Source: Paenarthrobacter nitroguajacolicus JCM 14115 (GTDB lineage Bacteria; Actinomycetota; Actinomycetes; Actinomycetales; Micrococcaceae). From it: a stretch of 22,019 nt of DNA. The stretch is taken from assembly GCA_001313365.1 (NCBI GenBank), contig BBFS01000080.1, forward strand, positions 1-22,019, written 5' to 3'. The notes under the pieces are model-generated. The model was not told the DNA's origin, did no database searches, and worked only from the letters and a program-made list of their open reading frames with translations. Each line of letters begins with the position of its first letter. Position 1 is the first letter of the stretch. The position numbers and the translations under genes were made by a program. This document shows, piece after piece, positions 1-10,254 of the stretch.

Positions 1-476
1 CACACCAACAGCACCGATCGCATCAGCGTCATCGAGCCCCCCCGCCGTGGTCGCACCACAGCAGGCACCCGCGGCCGCCGCCCATCCGGACGACGACGTG
101 GAGCGCACCCAGATGCGTCCCGGGGGCAGCCCGTGCCCAGGCCGTCCTGCGGATTCGGATCGATGACGGCCAGGACGTCCAGTTGGGCGGGTCTGTCCTC
201 CTCGGCCGGAACCCGGCGCCGCAGCCCGGGGGAAACCGTGGAACAACTGCTGCCCGTGTCAGACCCCCCCGGCCGTCGATCTCCAAAACGCATCTGCACC
301 TGCGCGTTGATGGCGACGGCGTCTGGGTCACTGACCGTAACTCCACCAATGGCAGCGCTGTCACCACCCCTGACGGCATCCAGACCAGGCTCCACCCGGG
401 CGAAGCGAGCTTTGTCCGTCCCGGTTCCACCGTTCACTTCGGGGGGGACCGTTCCTTCCACCTAGGACAAGCATGA
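1..476 (+). CDS. FHA domain protein, 3' part (5' end outside window)
   Basis: The visible part starts in a Pro/Ala-rich, probably disordered linker and ends in a C-terminal FHA domain, a phosphothreonine-binding fold. FHA landmarks are LLGRNP (about 198-215), SISKTHLHL (about 280-306, the Ser/His core) and DRNSTNG (333-353). The linker carries ERTQMR at 101-118, a possible phosphothreonine docking site. Frames join as frame 2 to about 122, frame 3 to about 228, frame 1 to about 276, then frame 3. The first two changes are 5-G runs (122-126, 228-232) that should be four; the third is a missing T near 276. The stop TGA (474-476) overlaps the next ATG as ATGA, so it heads the cytoplasmic signalling operon. 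What lies upstream (membrane segments or other domains) cannot be seen. Confidence 0.8.
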   Translation, partial: HQQHRSHQRHRAPPPWSHHSRHPRPPPIRTTTWSAPRCVPGAARAQAVLRIRIDDGQDVQLGGSVLLGRNPAPQPGGNRGTTAARVRPPRPSISKTHLHLRVDGDGVWVTDRNSTNGSAVTTPDGIQTRLHPGEASFVRPGSTVHFGGDRSFHLGQA

Positions 477-1407
477 ATTCACAGCCGGCCACACCCGCCA
501 ACGCCGAGGCGGGTCCCGCCGCAGGCGGATCCTCTTTTCGGCTCAGCTACGGGTACGGAACGGACCGCGGGCTTCGCCGCGAACTGAACGAAGACTCGTT
601 CATTGCGTCAGACCCCGTCTTCGCCGTTGCTGACGGCATGGGCGGGCATGAGGCGGGCGAGATCGCCAGCGGCATGTGCGTCAGGGCTTTGGGCAGCGCC
701 CCCTGAATTGTCGGCCGGCGTGCGCACCGCTTCAGCGGCCGACCTTCAGTCATGCTTGCTGAAGGCCGACGCTGCCATCCGCAACGCAACGGGAGCGCGC
801 GCCGGGACTACGCTGTCCGGCGTTGTGGTGGTGGAGCAGATGGGCCTGCCCTACTGGCTGGTCATGAATATCGGCGATTCCAGGACTTACCGCCTCAGCC
901 AAGGGGGAGTTTGCACAGGTAAGCGTTGACCACTCCGAGGTGCAGGAACTGGTGGATTCCGGGGGGGATATCACAGCGGAGCAGGCTACCGTCCACCCGC
1001 GCCGCCACGTTGTTACCCGCGCCTTGGGTACCGGCGACGAAACCGAGGCCGATTTCTGGTTGCTTCCCATCCAGGAAGGTGACCGGATCATGATCTGCTC
1101 GGACGGTCTCAACGGGGGAGCTGGGCGATGACCACATGTTCCGCATCCTTAGCACCGTTGCCCATCCGCAGGATGCCGTGGACGCACTGATCCAGGCAGC
1201 CCTGAGAAGCGGTGGCAGGGACAACGTCACCGTCATCGTCGTGGACGCCAAGAACGTCTTGAACGACGCCGGCATCGCCACCACTGCGCCGCGCCCCCGA
1301 GGTTGCGTCCGAGGTTGAAGAAGATACTCTTCCCCGGGCCTGGGTAAATGGCACCGACGAGGTCGCAGGGGGATGGGCAGGAGGAAGGCGCCGATGGCAA
1401 GCAGTAA
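473..1407 (+). CDS. PP2C-family Ser/Thr protein phosphatase (PstP-like)
   Basis: A metal-dependent phosphatase expected to remove phosphate from Ser/Thr residues, so the natural opponent of the kinase two genes downstream. Family motifs are present in order: NEDSF near residue 40, VADGMGGHEAGE near 52-63 (metal-binding Asp and Gly-Gly), IGDSRTYRL, SDGLNGELGDD and GGRDNVTVIVVD. After the catalytic domain comes a short acidic tail, and no transmembrane segment is seen, unlike mycobacterial PstP, so it is probably cytosolic. The start ATG 473 overlaps the preceding stop. Five frame changes all fall at 5-base runs read best as four: C 699-703, G 903-907, G 1114-1118, C 1294-1298 and G 1368-1372. 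With the last corrected, the gene ends at TAA 1405-1407, inside the start of the next gene. A 7-G run at 961-967 adds an in-frame residue. Confidence 0.9.
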
Positions 1408-3253
1408 CCACCTTTCACTGAGCAGATATCAGCAGGGTGACTGGTTCGGCGTAGTGCGGAACGGCACCGTGGTGCTTCTGGGCCCTGACACGCCGCACGC
1501 ACTGATCGACACCGTTTGGGAGTTGCTGGCGTCCGCACCCGAGGCCCACGAAGTCCTTCATGAGGTGACGGATGCCTTTGGAGTTTCCCTCAGCCGCATC
1601 CCGCCTTTCGGAATCATCGACTCAAAGGACGCACTTCGTGTGTTCCTCCGGGGGGGGATCTCGAACTCGTTGTGCAGATGGCCGGAGGTGAGGAACACCT
1701 CACAGGGCGTGACGTCACCACCTGGACTGAACGGCGACTTGCAGACGCCGACTCTTACAGCGTCCGGATAGGGAACAGGCCTGCCCCCGTCTGCGGGAAT
1801 TCCGACGTCGGGTGGAGGCCTGCCGCTGAATGGCTCGCCCCTGAACAGTCTTCCGCTGGGGGGGAGGGTGTGGTGCTCCTGGCCTCGCTCGAGGCCTCGG
1901 CCCGGGCTGCCGCCCCCCCGCTGACAGCGAGCCTGAGGTCCGGCCCGCAGCCGTATCCGATGAAACCATGATTGGCTACGCGGAAGCGGACCTGGGCCTG
2001 ACGATCGCACCGGGGGGGCATTTGATCCCCGCCAACGAACCTTCCATCATCGAGCCGTCCGCAAGCGAGCCCTTCATTGCCCGGGAACCGGCTGTTGCCG
2101 AAGTGCAGGCGGCCGTCGAGGAGAATGGCATCGCCGCGTCACCTGTTCCTGAGGAAGCGGCGGCGCCGGCGGACCAGGTGGCCGGGGGGGAAGCGCCTGA
2201 GCAGGCCGGGGGGGATGCTGCACCTGCGCAGTCGGTTTCTCCCGTGGATGCGGAGTTGGAAACAGCCAGCGAGGCAGATTCGGAAGCATCCGAGGTGCCC
2301 GTCCACACGAGTACCACTGATCCAATCCTTCCGTCGCTGGAAAACACCACAAACTATGACCACCTGTGGGACAAGACGGTGATGCGCAACATCGAGGACG
2401 CTGCAGTCCGCACGGACGAAGGGTCTGACGACCATGACTCGCCCGCATCCGCTACACCGGATGCCCCACCAGCTATGGAACAGATGTCGCCGGCGCCGGT
2501 GAACCTGTCGCCGACGCCGTCCGCCGAAGCACCAAGTGGCCTGATTGACTCCGTTCCCTGGCTGCGCAGCAGTTCCTCGGCGCCCGAACCGGGCAGTGAC
2601 CAGCAGTCAGTTCCGTCCAGGCCCGTAGCCGATCCTGCGGCCCAAGTGCCGGCCGCTTGGTCGTCGGCTCCGGCGGCCATGGCCGCGGACGAGAACTCTG
2701 ACCATGACGGACAGACCATCATGAAAAGTAGCCTTCCCACCGAAGAGTCCGGCGCAAAGGCTGTTGTTGGACGCGCGGAGGCGTCAGCCGTCAACGGGCC
2801 GAGCGTTTTGGCACGGATGTGCTCCCAAGGCCACGCCAACCCGCCAACGTACCCGCAGTGTTCGGTGTGCGGTGTTGCCGTTTCCGGCGACGCCATCCAC
2901 GTCCCACGTCCCAGGCTGGGCCGGATGCGGTTGTCTACAGGTGAGTTGATTGATCTTGACCAGTCGCTCATCATCGGCCGCCAACCGTCGGTATCCCGCG
3001 TGCAAGGCGGCACCATGCCGCGTCTGGTCCAAGTGGACAGCCTGGTGGAGATATTTCCCGCTCCCATGTGGAGGTCCGGCTTGAGGGTTGGCACGTCATG
3101 TTGTGCGACCTGAAGGCAACCAACGGCACCGTGCTCATCCGGGAAGGCCAGGCACCCCGCCGGCTTGCCCAAAACGAAATGGCCATCCTGCTGGACGGCG
3201 ACATCGCCGAGCTGGGCGACAACATTTCATTGCGTTTCGAGGAGATTCTTTGA
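1394..3253 (+). CDS. Large linker protein with zinc ribbon and C-terminal FHA domain
   Basis: An N-terminal globular domain of about 150 residues (starting SNHLSLSRYQQGDWFGVVRN; not recognised) is followed by some 250 residues of Ala/Pro/Glu-rich, acidic linker. Next comes a zinc-ribbon-like motif CSQGH...CSVC (2821-2872) and a C-terminal FHA domain (LIIGRQP; DISRSHVEV; ATNGTVL). The linker contains two possible phosphothreonine sites, DKTVMR (2370-2387) and GQTIMK (2709-2726). It is probably a cytoplasmic adaptor. Start: ATG 1394 overlaps the phosphatase stop; an in-frame ATG at 1373 is possible. Frame changes: G8 at 1650-1657 (+2), C7 at 1913-1919 (+2) and a missing C near 3041-3046. Several 7-G runs (1858, 2012, 2184, 2208) probably add one residue each. 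The stop overlaps the TTG start of the kinase. Confidence 0.8.
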
Positions 3254-5015
3254 GTTCCAAGAGGCCCCCCCCGCGCCGCCTCCACCCATCCCGGGTTTCA
3301 AGTACATCAGCCTGCTCGGCTCCGGTGGCTTCTCGGATGTCTACCTTTATGAGCAGGATCGACCGCGCCGAAAAGTAGCAGTCAAGGTGCTGTTGTCCGA
3401 TTTGAAGACCGAAGGGGGCCCGCCGCCGTTTCGAGTCCGAAGCGAACCTCATGGCGCAGTTGTCCTCGCACCCTTACATCGTGACGATCTTCGAAGCCGA
3501 GATCACCGAGAACGGACACTCGTACCTCGCCATGGAGTACTGCTCCAGGCCGAGCCTCGACGTCCGCTATCGTCGCCAGCGCTTCAGCGTGGATGAGGTC
3601 CTGGCCGTCGGCATCCAGGTGGCTTCCGCCGTCGAGACCGCTCACCGGGCAGGAATTGTGCACCGGGACATCAAGCCTGCCAACATCCTCGTCACCGATT
3701 ACAACCGGCCTGCCCTGACTGACTTTGGTATCTCCGGCACCATCGGCGCTGACACCGAGGACGACGCCGGCATGTCCATCCCGTGGTCTCCGCCGGAGCA
3801 GTTCCGCGGAGGTGCCGTTGATGGTGTTCCTGTGGACATTTGGGCCCTGGGTGCAACGCTGTACACGCTGCTGGCGGGTCGTTCGCCCTTTGTCCTCCCG
3901 GGACAGGACAACTCGCAGCGGGAACTGATCTCCCGCATCACCAACTCACCACTGCCCAGGCTGGGCCGTGCCGACGTTCCGGAGTCCCTGGAACTCGTTC
4001 TCGCCACGTCCATGGCCAAGTCACCGGAATCCCGTTATTCCTCGGCGCACGCTTTCGCGCTGGCACTGCAGCGGATCCAGCTGAACTGAACCTGTCTGTG
4101 ACGCCATTCGAGGTTCTGGAAGAACCCGGGCACGGGGGGGACGACCAGCACCCGGACGACAACTTCGAGGAAACCCGGTCCGGAGCATCGCCTCGATCGA
4201 TCCCGACGCTCAGGAACCGCCACCACAGGCTCGGCGCCCACTTTCCCGGCGCGAACCTTCCCGTCCACCGTTCCCGGCGCCACCCAGCAGCGACACAACA
4301 ACCGGCCCAGTCCGCCAACCCTCCGCAAACGGTCCCGTCCCACACCGGGCCTTCGGCCCCACCGCAGTTTCACGCTCCGGCATCGGGATACACGGCGCCG
4401 GGATCGTACACAGCCCCCGGCAGCCAAAACGCTCCGGCCGCGCCTGACACGGCAGAGTCCACAGTGCTGCGTGCTGGCAGCCTTCGCGTCCCCAGGACGA
4501 TCTTGGCGCAACCGTCAGCCGCTCCAACGCCCCCTCCGGGGGGGCCTCCCCCGGTCACGCAGGAGGATGCTCCGCCGGCAGATCACAGCAAGCGCAACCT
4601 GTGGTTTGCCGCCACTGGCGCGGCAGTGCTGGTAGTGGCCATTGTGGTGGGAGTGGTGTTGGGCGCCCAGGCGCAGCCCAAGGTGGCACCTACGGAAACA
4701 TCAAGCAAACCGCCAGCCGACGCTTTGAGCGACGGCAGTGTTCCGGAGGTTGCGGGAATGTCCGCGGCGCGGGACACCAAGGACCGGAATATCGTTGTCT
4801 TCTCCTGGACAAACCCGGACCCGCTGCCCGGAGACACGTTCAAATGGCGGGTCAAGTCGGCAAAATCCGAAGGCGTCTATGAGACCACGTCCACTGGAAA
4901 GGCGTTCCTCGGCGCGCTGGCTGAGCCACCCATCTGCGTGCAGGCAATTATTGTCCGGGCTGACGGCAGTGCCTCACCCGGCGGGCCGGATTCCATCGCC
5001 TGCCTGGACGAGTAA
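3250..5015 (+). CDS. Transmembrane Ser/Thr protein kinase (PknB-type) with extracellular domain
   Basis: Kinase motifs are complete: the Gly loop GSGGFSDVY, the ATP lysine in VAVKVL, the catalytic loop IVHRDIKPANIL (about 3655-3690), DFG (3721-3729) and the activation segment end SPPEQ, so it should be active. A Pro-rich juxtamembrane linker with a possible docking motif STVLR (4458-4472) precedes one membrane helix (about 4595-4668) and an external domain of about 110 residues, fibronectin-III-like in its Trp and strand pattern, with two cysteines that could pair. The start is TTG 3250, overlapping the previous stop as TTGA. Frame changes: C8 3265-3272 (+2), G5 3414-3418 (+1), a missing G near 4080 and near 4177, and one extra base near 4340. 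Without the 4080 correction the kinase would end at 4089 and lose its membrane anchor. The exact frame of linker 4180-4345 is uncertain. Confidence 0.88.
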
Positions 5016-5045
5016 ACGGCACATGAGACTTACTTACCGCCGACT

Positions 5046-5052
5046 GAGGAGG
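5046..5052 (+). promoter_or_regulatory. Shine-Dalgarno fixing the start at 5061
   Basis: GAGGAGG lies eight bases before ATG 5061. It decides this start over upstream in-frame readings. It is one of only two strong ribosome sites inside the operon; the other genes are coupled by overlap. Confidence 0.75.
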
Positions 5053-5060
5053 CACAGATC

Positions 5061-5771
5061 ATGGGGGGATCTAGCAATAGATTTCTGTGGGGAATGGTAT
5101 GAACCATCCGACGAGGACATCTTCGATATTGGACGCGAAGGTGACTTGGAAGTGGACGACAACCCTTATCTGCACCGACGCTTCCTGCAGATCGCGCGCT
5201 ACGACGGCATGTGGTGGCTCAGCAACGTCGGCAGCATGCTGTCCGCCACCATCGCTGACGGCTCCGGCGGCATGCAGGCCTGGCTTGCGCCCGGGGGGGC
5301 GAGGATCCCGCTGGTCTTCAGCCACACCAACGTGATTTTCACGGCCGGACCTACCACCTACGAGTTCGCTGTTCACTTGAAGACACCGTCCTTCCGGCAC
5401 GAAGCACGCGATGACGACCAAGCGGGGGGACACCACGATCGGACCCGTGGTCTTCACCGATTCGCAAAAGGCGCTCATCGTCGCTTGGCCGAGCCCATGT
5501 TGCGACGTGACGGCACCGGCTTCAGCGCCATTCCGTCATCTGCCGAGGCCGCGAAACGACTTGGCTGGGCCCTGACCCGGTTCAACCGCAAGCTGGACAA
5601 TGTCTGCGACAAACTGGACCGCGTAGCGTCGTGGGCCTGCGCGGCGGGGGGGTCGGAAAACTTGCCACCAACCGCCGGGCGCGCCTGGTGGAACACGCCG
5701 TGACATCACATCTTGTGACTCCGGCTGACCTGCATCTCCTTGAAAAAATGAGTGGAGTCGACGAAGGATGA
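5061..5771 (+). CDS. FHA domain protein with helical, HTH-like C-terminal region
   Basis: The N-terminal half reads as an FHA-like domain (residues about 20-110): FDIGREGDLEVDDN, NPYLHRRFLQI with the His, and WWLSNVGSM. The usual Ser before x-x-His is not clear, so phosphothreonine binding is less certain than in its neighbours. The C-terminal half is helical and basic. A stretch SSAEAAKRLGWALTRFNRKL near residues 155-175 has helix-turn-helix character, followed by Arg-rich GLRGGVGKLATNRRARL. It could be a phospho-dependent regulator or adaptor; I infer this and do not recognise a named family. Frame changes: G6 at 5063-5068 (+1), G6 at 5424-5429 (+1), a missing T near 5484 and a missing G near 5626. 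The last reading ends at TGA 5769-5771, overlapping the next ATG as ATGA, which supports it over the stop at 5701-5703. Confidence 0.72.
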
Positions 5772-8700
5772 AGTTCCGCCTGACCTTGCGGCGTGACCCT
5801 GCGGAAGCAAAGGACCTCGCCGTAACGGTTGATGGTCGTGCCACCGTGGCTGATATTGCCACCGAACTTTGGGCTGCCGACCCCGCACGAAAGGGGGACC
5901 GAACCGCCGTCGAACCTGTCCATCAGCGTGGACGAGGCTTTCGTTGGCGGCGGGCTCTCCGGGCACGTCCTGCGGCCGACGGACAACCTGCTGGAGTCCG
6001 GGCTGCGGCCGGGGTCCAAGGTCTCACTCGCGCAGGTCAGCGAGCAGTTCGCATCCAACGGGCACGCCAACGGCAATGGCAGGGGACCGGCAGCGGCGAC
6101 GTTGCGCGTCATGTCAGGGCCCGACGTCGGACGCGAATTTTCACTGCCTTTCGGCACCAGCTACATCGGCCGGGACCGTGACGCCGACATTCGTTTGTCG
6201 GACCCGCTGACGTCCAAGCGCCATGCGCGGATCACGGTGGGCGAAACCGTGGAAATCGTGGACACGAACTCCGCCAACGGCCTCCTCATGGATGGCTGCC
6301 GGTAACCCGGGCAACACTCGAATCCTCCGACACCGTTACATTGGGTGATACTTCCGTGGCGTCGTTGCCCTTTCCCGGAACCACGGCGGGGCTCCGTCGT
6401 CGCCGCTGGTGGATTTCAATCGCTCGCCGCGCGTGTTGCCCAGGTTCGAGTCGCCCAAGCGCGTGCCGCCTGCGGGGCCGAAGCGCCCGGAACACCAGCC
6501 TTCCCTTACATCATGCTGATCGCGCCGCTCCTGATGGGCGGCGTGCTCTTCGCTTTCACGCAGAACCTGCTATCCGTGATTTTCATGGCGATGATGCCGC
6601 TGTTCATTGTGGGGCACTATGTGGACCACAAAATGCAGAGCAAGCGGCAGGCCAAGGAAGGCCACAAACAGTTCAAAGCCGCCATGCTGGCGTTCCGTGA
6701 GGACATCGACAAGCAGCAGAACATTGAGCGCGCTGTCAGGCTCCAGGAAGCACCGTCCGTGAGCGACACCGTGGACGCGATCTACAAACTCGGGCCCCCC
6801 CTTCTCTGGACGCACCGCCCGGAGCATCAGCACTTCCTGGGGGGTGCGCTTCGGATTGGGCTCCGCACCATCGCGCATCCAGTTCGACGAACCGGGCGCC
6901 AATGAAACTGAACCGCAGTACATGCGGGAAATCCAGGAGTGCCTGCAGCAGGTCCGGGTCATTGAAGGCGTTCCGATCGTGTCGCAGCTGCGCACCTCGG
7001 GATCCTTTGGCGTGGCGGGGGGGGACCGCAGCGTGGTGGACGACGTGGCCCGCGGCATGGTCCTCCAGCTGGTGGGACTCCATTCACCGGCCGAAGTTGT
7101 CCTCACGGCACTGACCTCGGCCCGTTCCCGTGAGCGCTGGGACTGGCTGCAGTGGCTCCCGCATGTCGGTTCAGGCCACAGCCCCATATCCGGCGATCAT
7201 CTCGCTGCCGGCCCCGGTGCCGGTGCTGCCCTGTTGTCGCGGCTCGAAAACCTCGTGGAAGAACGCGAATCCATGGCCAAGGAGCCGGGCCCGCATCCGC
7301 GGCCTGGACTGAAGAACGAGCATGAAGAAGTTCCCGGTCCCGTGGTTCCGGCCGTCCTGGTGATCGTTGAAGACGACGCCCCCCCGTGGACCGTGGCCGT
7401 CTCACGCGGTTGGTGGAACGCGGCCCCCCCGACTACGGCGTGCACGTCATGTGGGTGGCGGCCAACGTACAGTCCCTTCCCGCGGCATGCCGTGACTTCC
7501 TCTCGGTGGACGGCGATCACGGCACCACCACCGGCCAGGTCCGGTTGGGCCGCCACACGTACCCGGTGAGCTGTGAAAGCCTCGATGCGGACCTCGCCAC
7601 GCAGCTGGCACGCATGATGTCGCCGCTGGTGGATGTTGGAAACCCGCTCGACGACGACTCCGACCTCCCGCGCGCTGTCTCCTACGCCACGCTGATCGGC
7701 AAGGATCTGATGGACAATCCACAGGCCGTGGCCGAGCGTTGGCAGGAGAACAATTCTGTCCACGCCACGGCCGTGCCTAACCGGAAGGACAACGGCAGCC
7801 TCCGCGCGCTGGTTGGTTCCAAAGGTGTGGAGCCGTTCTACCTTGACCTCAAGAACGAAGGTCCGCACGCACTGGTCGGCGGAACCACGGGTGCCGGTAA
7901 ATCCGAGTTCCTCCAGTCCTGGGTGATGGGCATGGCGGCCGCCTACAGCCCGGACCGTGTCAGCTTCCTGTTTGTGGACTACAAGGGCGGCGCCGCATTC
8001 GCCGACTGCCTGCACTTGCCGCACACCGTTGGCCTGGTGACCGACTTGTCCCCCGCACCTGGTTCGTCGCGCGCTGACATCCCTGCGGGCAGAACTCCAC
8101 TACCGTGAACGGCTCCTGAACCGTAAGAAAGCCAAGGACCTCTTGGCGCTGCAACGCGAAGCCGATCCCGAGGCACCCCCCCGTACCTCATCATCATCGT
8201 GGACGAATTCGCGGCGCTGGCTACCGAAGTTCCCGAGTTCGTTGACGGAGTGGTGGACGTCGCCGCCCGTGGCCGGTCCTTGGGCCTGCACCTGATCCTG
8301 GCCACGCAGCGGCCCGCCGGTGTCATCAAAGACAACCTGCGTGCCAACACCAACCTCCGCGTTGCCTTGCGCATGGCCGATGAAGTGGACGCAACGGACA
8401 TCCTTGGCGTCCCGACGGCCGCTTACTTTGATCCGTCCATTCCCGGCCGTGGTGCCGCGAAGACAGGTCCCGGCCGCATCCAGGGTTTCCAGACCGGCTA
8501 CGCCGGCGGCTGGACGACGGAAAAGCCGCAGCGGCCCCGCATCGACATTGTAGAGATGGCGTTCGGGTCCGGCCCCACATGGGAACCGCCCTTGGTGTCG
8601 CAGGTTGAAGAAGAACCCGCCGGACCCAACGACATTGCCAGGATGACCGGAAACATCATCCGGGCAGCTGACGTCCTGTCCATCGAGCCTCCCCGAAAGC

Positions 8701-10242
8701 CATGGCTGAACGAACTCGCCACTACCTACGATTTCTCCAAGCTTCCCAACCCGCGGACCGATGAGCGGCTCCTGCTCGGCGTGGCGGATGACCCCCGCCC
8801 ACCAGGACCAGCCCACAGTGTTCTACGAGCCGGACAAGGACGGCAACATGGCCGTCTACGGCACGGGCGGATCCGGTAAGTCGGCGGCACTGCGCGGGAT
8901 CGCCATCGCCGCGGCTGTCACACCGCGTGGTGGGCCGGTTCACGTCTATGGCATCGACTGTGGTTCCTCGGGACTCAAGATGCTTGACGGTCTTCCGCAC
9001 GTTGGCGAAATCATTAACGGCGACGACGTGGAGCGCGTTGGGCGCCTGCTGCGCTGGCTCAAGGAAGTGGCGGACGACCGGGCAGCACGGTTCGCTGAGG
9101 TCCGGGCCTCCACCATCGTCGAATACCGGCAGCTGGCCAACCGCCCGGAGGAGAAGCGCATCTTCATCCTGGTGGACGGTATGTCTTCCTTCCGTGAATC
9201 CTACGAGTACAGCAACTTGTCTGCGCTGTGGGACATCTTCCTGACTCTGGCTACCGACGGACGTCCCTTGGGCATCCACCTGGTAGTCAGCGGTGACCGC
9301 ACCAACTCTGTTCCGGCGTCGCTCCTTGCCTCCATCCAGAAGCGGCTGGTCCTGCGCCTCAGCTCCGAAGACGACTACATGACCCTGGACGTCCCCCAAG
9401 GATGTCCTCAACGCTGCATCGCCTCCCGGGCGTGGCCTGCTGGACGGGCTGGAAGTTCAGCTCGCCGTGTTGGGAGGGAACTCGAACCTCGCGCTCCAGG
9501 CCCGGGAAGTGGCCAAGCTCAGCCAGGCGATGCTCCGCCAGGGACTCGAGCAAGCACCGCAGATCCAGCGGCTTCCGGAACTGGTGGACCTGGACATCCT
9601 GCCCACGGGCGCCCCCGGACAACCCAGTGATTGGTGTCGACGACGAAACGCTGGGTTCGGCGGCCATCGCCGCCAAGGGATCACTTCTGCTGGCTGGCCC
9701 CCCCCAGGCGCCGGACGCACAGTCGCCCTGGTCACCTTGGCCTACGCCTTGCGGCGTTCCAACCCGCGCACTGATTTGATCTACATCGGTTCCCGGCGTT
9801 CCGCCGTGGCATCACTGAACATCTGGAGCAGGTCATTGGTGGGGGGGCCGGACGAGGTCTCGGACGTAGTGGACGACCTGATCGACAAAGCCTCGGACAA
9901 CCCTGGCACCATGGCCATCTTCATCGAGGGCCTCACCGAGTTCACGGACACCTTGGCCGAATCCGGCGTGGGACGTTTGGTCACGGCCGCCATCAAGGCT
10001 GATCAGTGGGTGGTGGGCGAGTCTGAGACCTCCACATGGTCCCAGGCATGGTCCTTGCCCAGCCGTTCAAATCCGGACGCCGCGGGCTTCTGCTCAACCC
10101 CGGAGATGTGGAAGGCGACAGCCTCCTCAACACCTCCTTGGGGCGCATCAGCAAGGACTTCATCCCGGGCCGCGGGTACATCGTGGGCCGTGGAAAGGTA
10201 CGCAAGCTGCAAATCGCCATGCCGCCTGAAAACCGTAGCTAG
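5768..10242 (+). CDS. EccC/EssC-like type VII secretion ATPase: Ub-like + FHA + 2 TM + three FtsK/SpoIIIE domains
   Basis: About 1490 residues when restored. In order: a ubiquitin-like domain (residues 1-100, ending SGLRPGSKVSLAQ, like YukD/EccD), an FHA domain (6153-6297: YIGRDRDADI, TSKRHARI, NSANG), two membrane helices (about 6505-6630), then three P-loop domains. Domain 1 has GGTTGAGKS (7878-7904) and IIIVDEFAAL (about 8186-8215), both intact. Domain 2 has GTGGSGKS (8860-8883) but ends IFILVDG without the Glu. Domain 3 has GPPGAGRT, with Arg for the lysine. In EccC/EssC this motor engages WXG100-type substrates at the membrane; no WXG100 gene is in the window. Thirteen frame changes were traced, among them G5 5894-5898, G6 6839-6844, C7 7379-7385, C5 8050-8054, C7 8176-8182, C5 8792-8796, C5 9394-9398, C5 9611-9615 and C8 9698-9705, plus single-base losses near 6296, 6387, 6508 and 10059. 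The ends fit overlaps on both sides. Confidence 0.88.
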
Positions 10243-10246
10243 GAGG
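10241..10246 (+). promoter_or_regulatory. Shine-Dalgarno overlapping the ATPase stop codon
   Basis: AGGAGG begins inside the TAG stop (10240-10242) of the ATPase and sits eight bases before ATG 10255. This ties translation of the last operon gene to that of the ATPase. Confidence 0.75.
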
Positions 10247-10254
10247 CTGCCTAC

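Noticed and set aside
3840..5015. Separate gene for the membrane/extracellular protein after the kinase
   Set aside because: Restoring one G near 4080 makes it a continuous kinase with linker, membrane helix and external domain, the normal PknB layout. The upstream part of the open frame overlaps the kinase out of frame.
5636..5703. C-terminus ending at the stop 5701-5703 for the FHA/HTH-like protein
   Set aside because: The alternative frame gives a basic helical tail and ends in an ATGA overlap with the next gene, matching the operon's style.
5768..10242. Programmed ribosomal frameshifting in the ATPase
   Set aside because: Thirteen changes of mixed direction in one gene, without slippery heptamers plus stem-loops, cannot be programmed.
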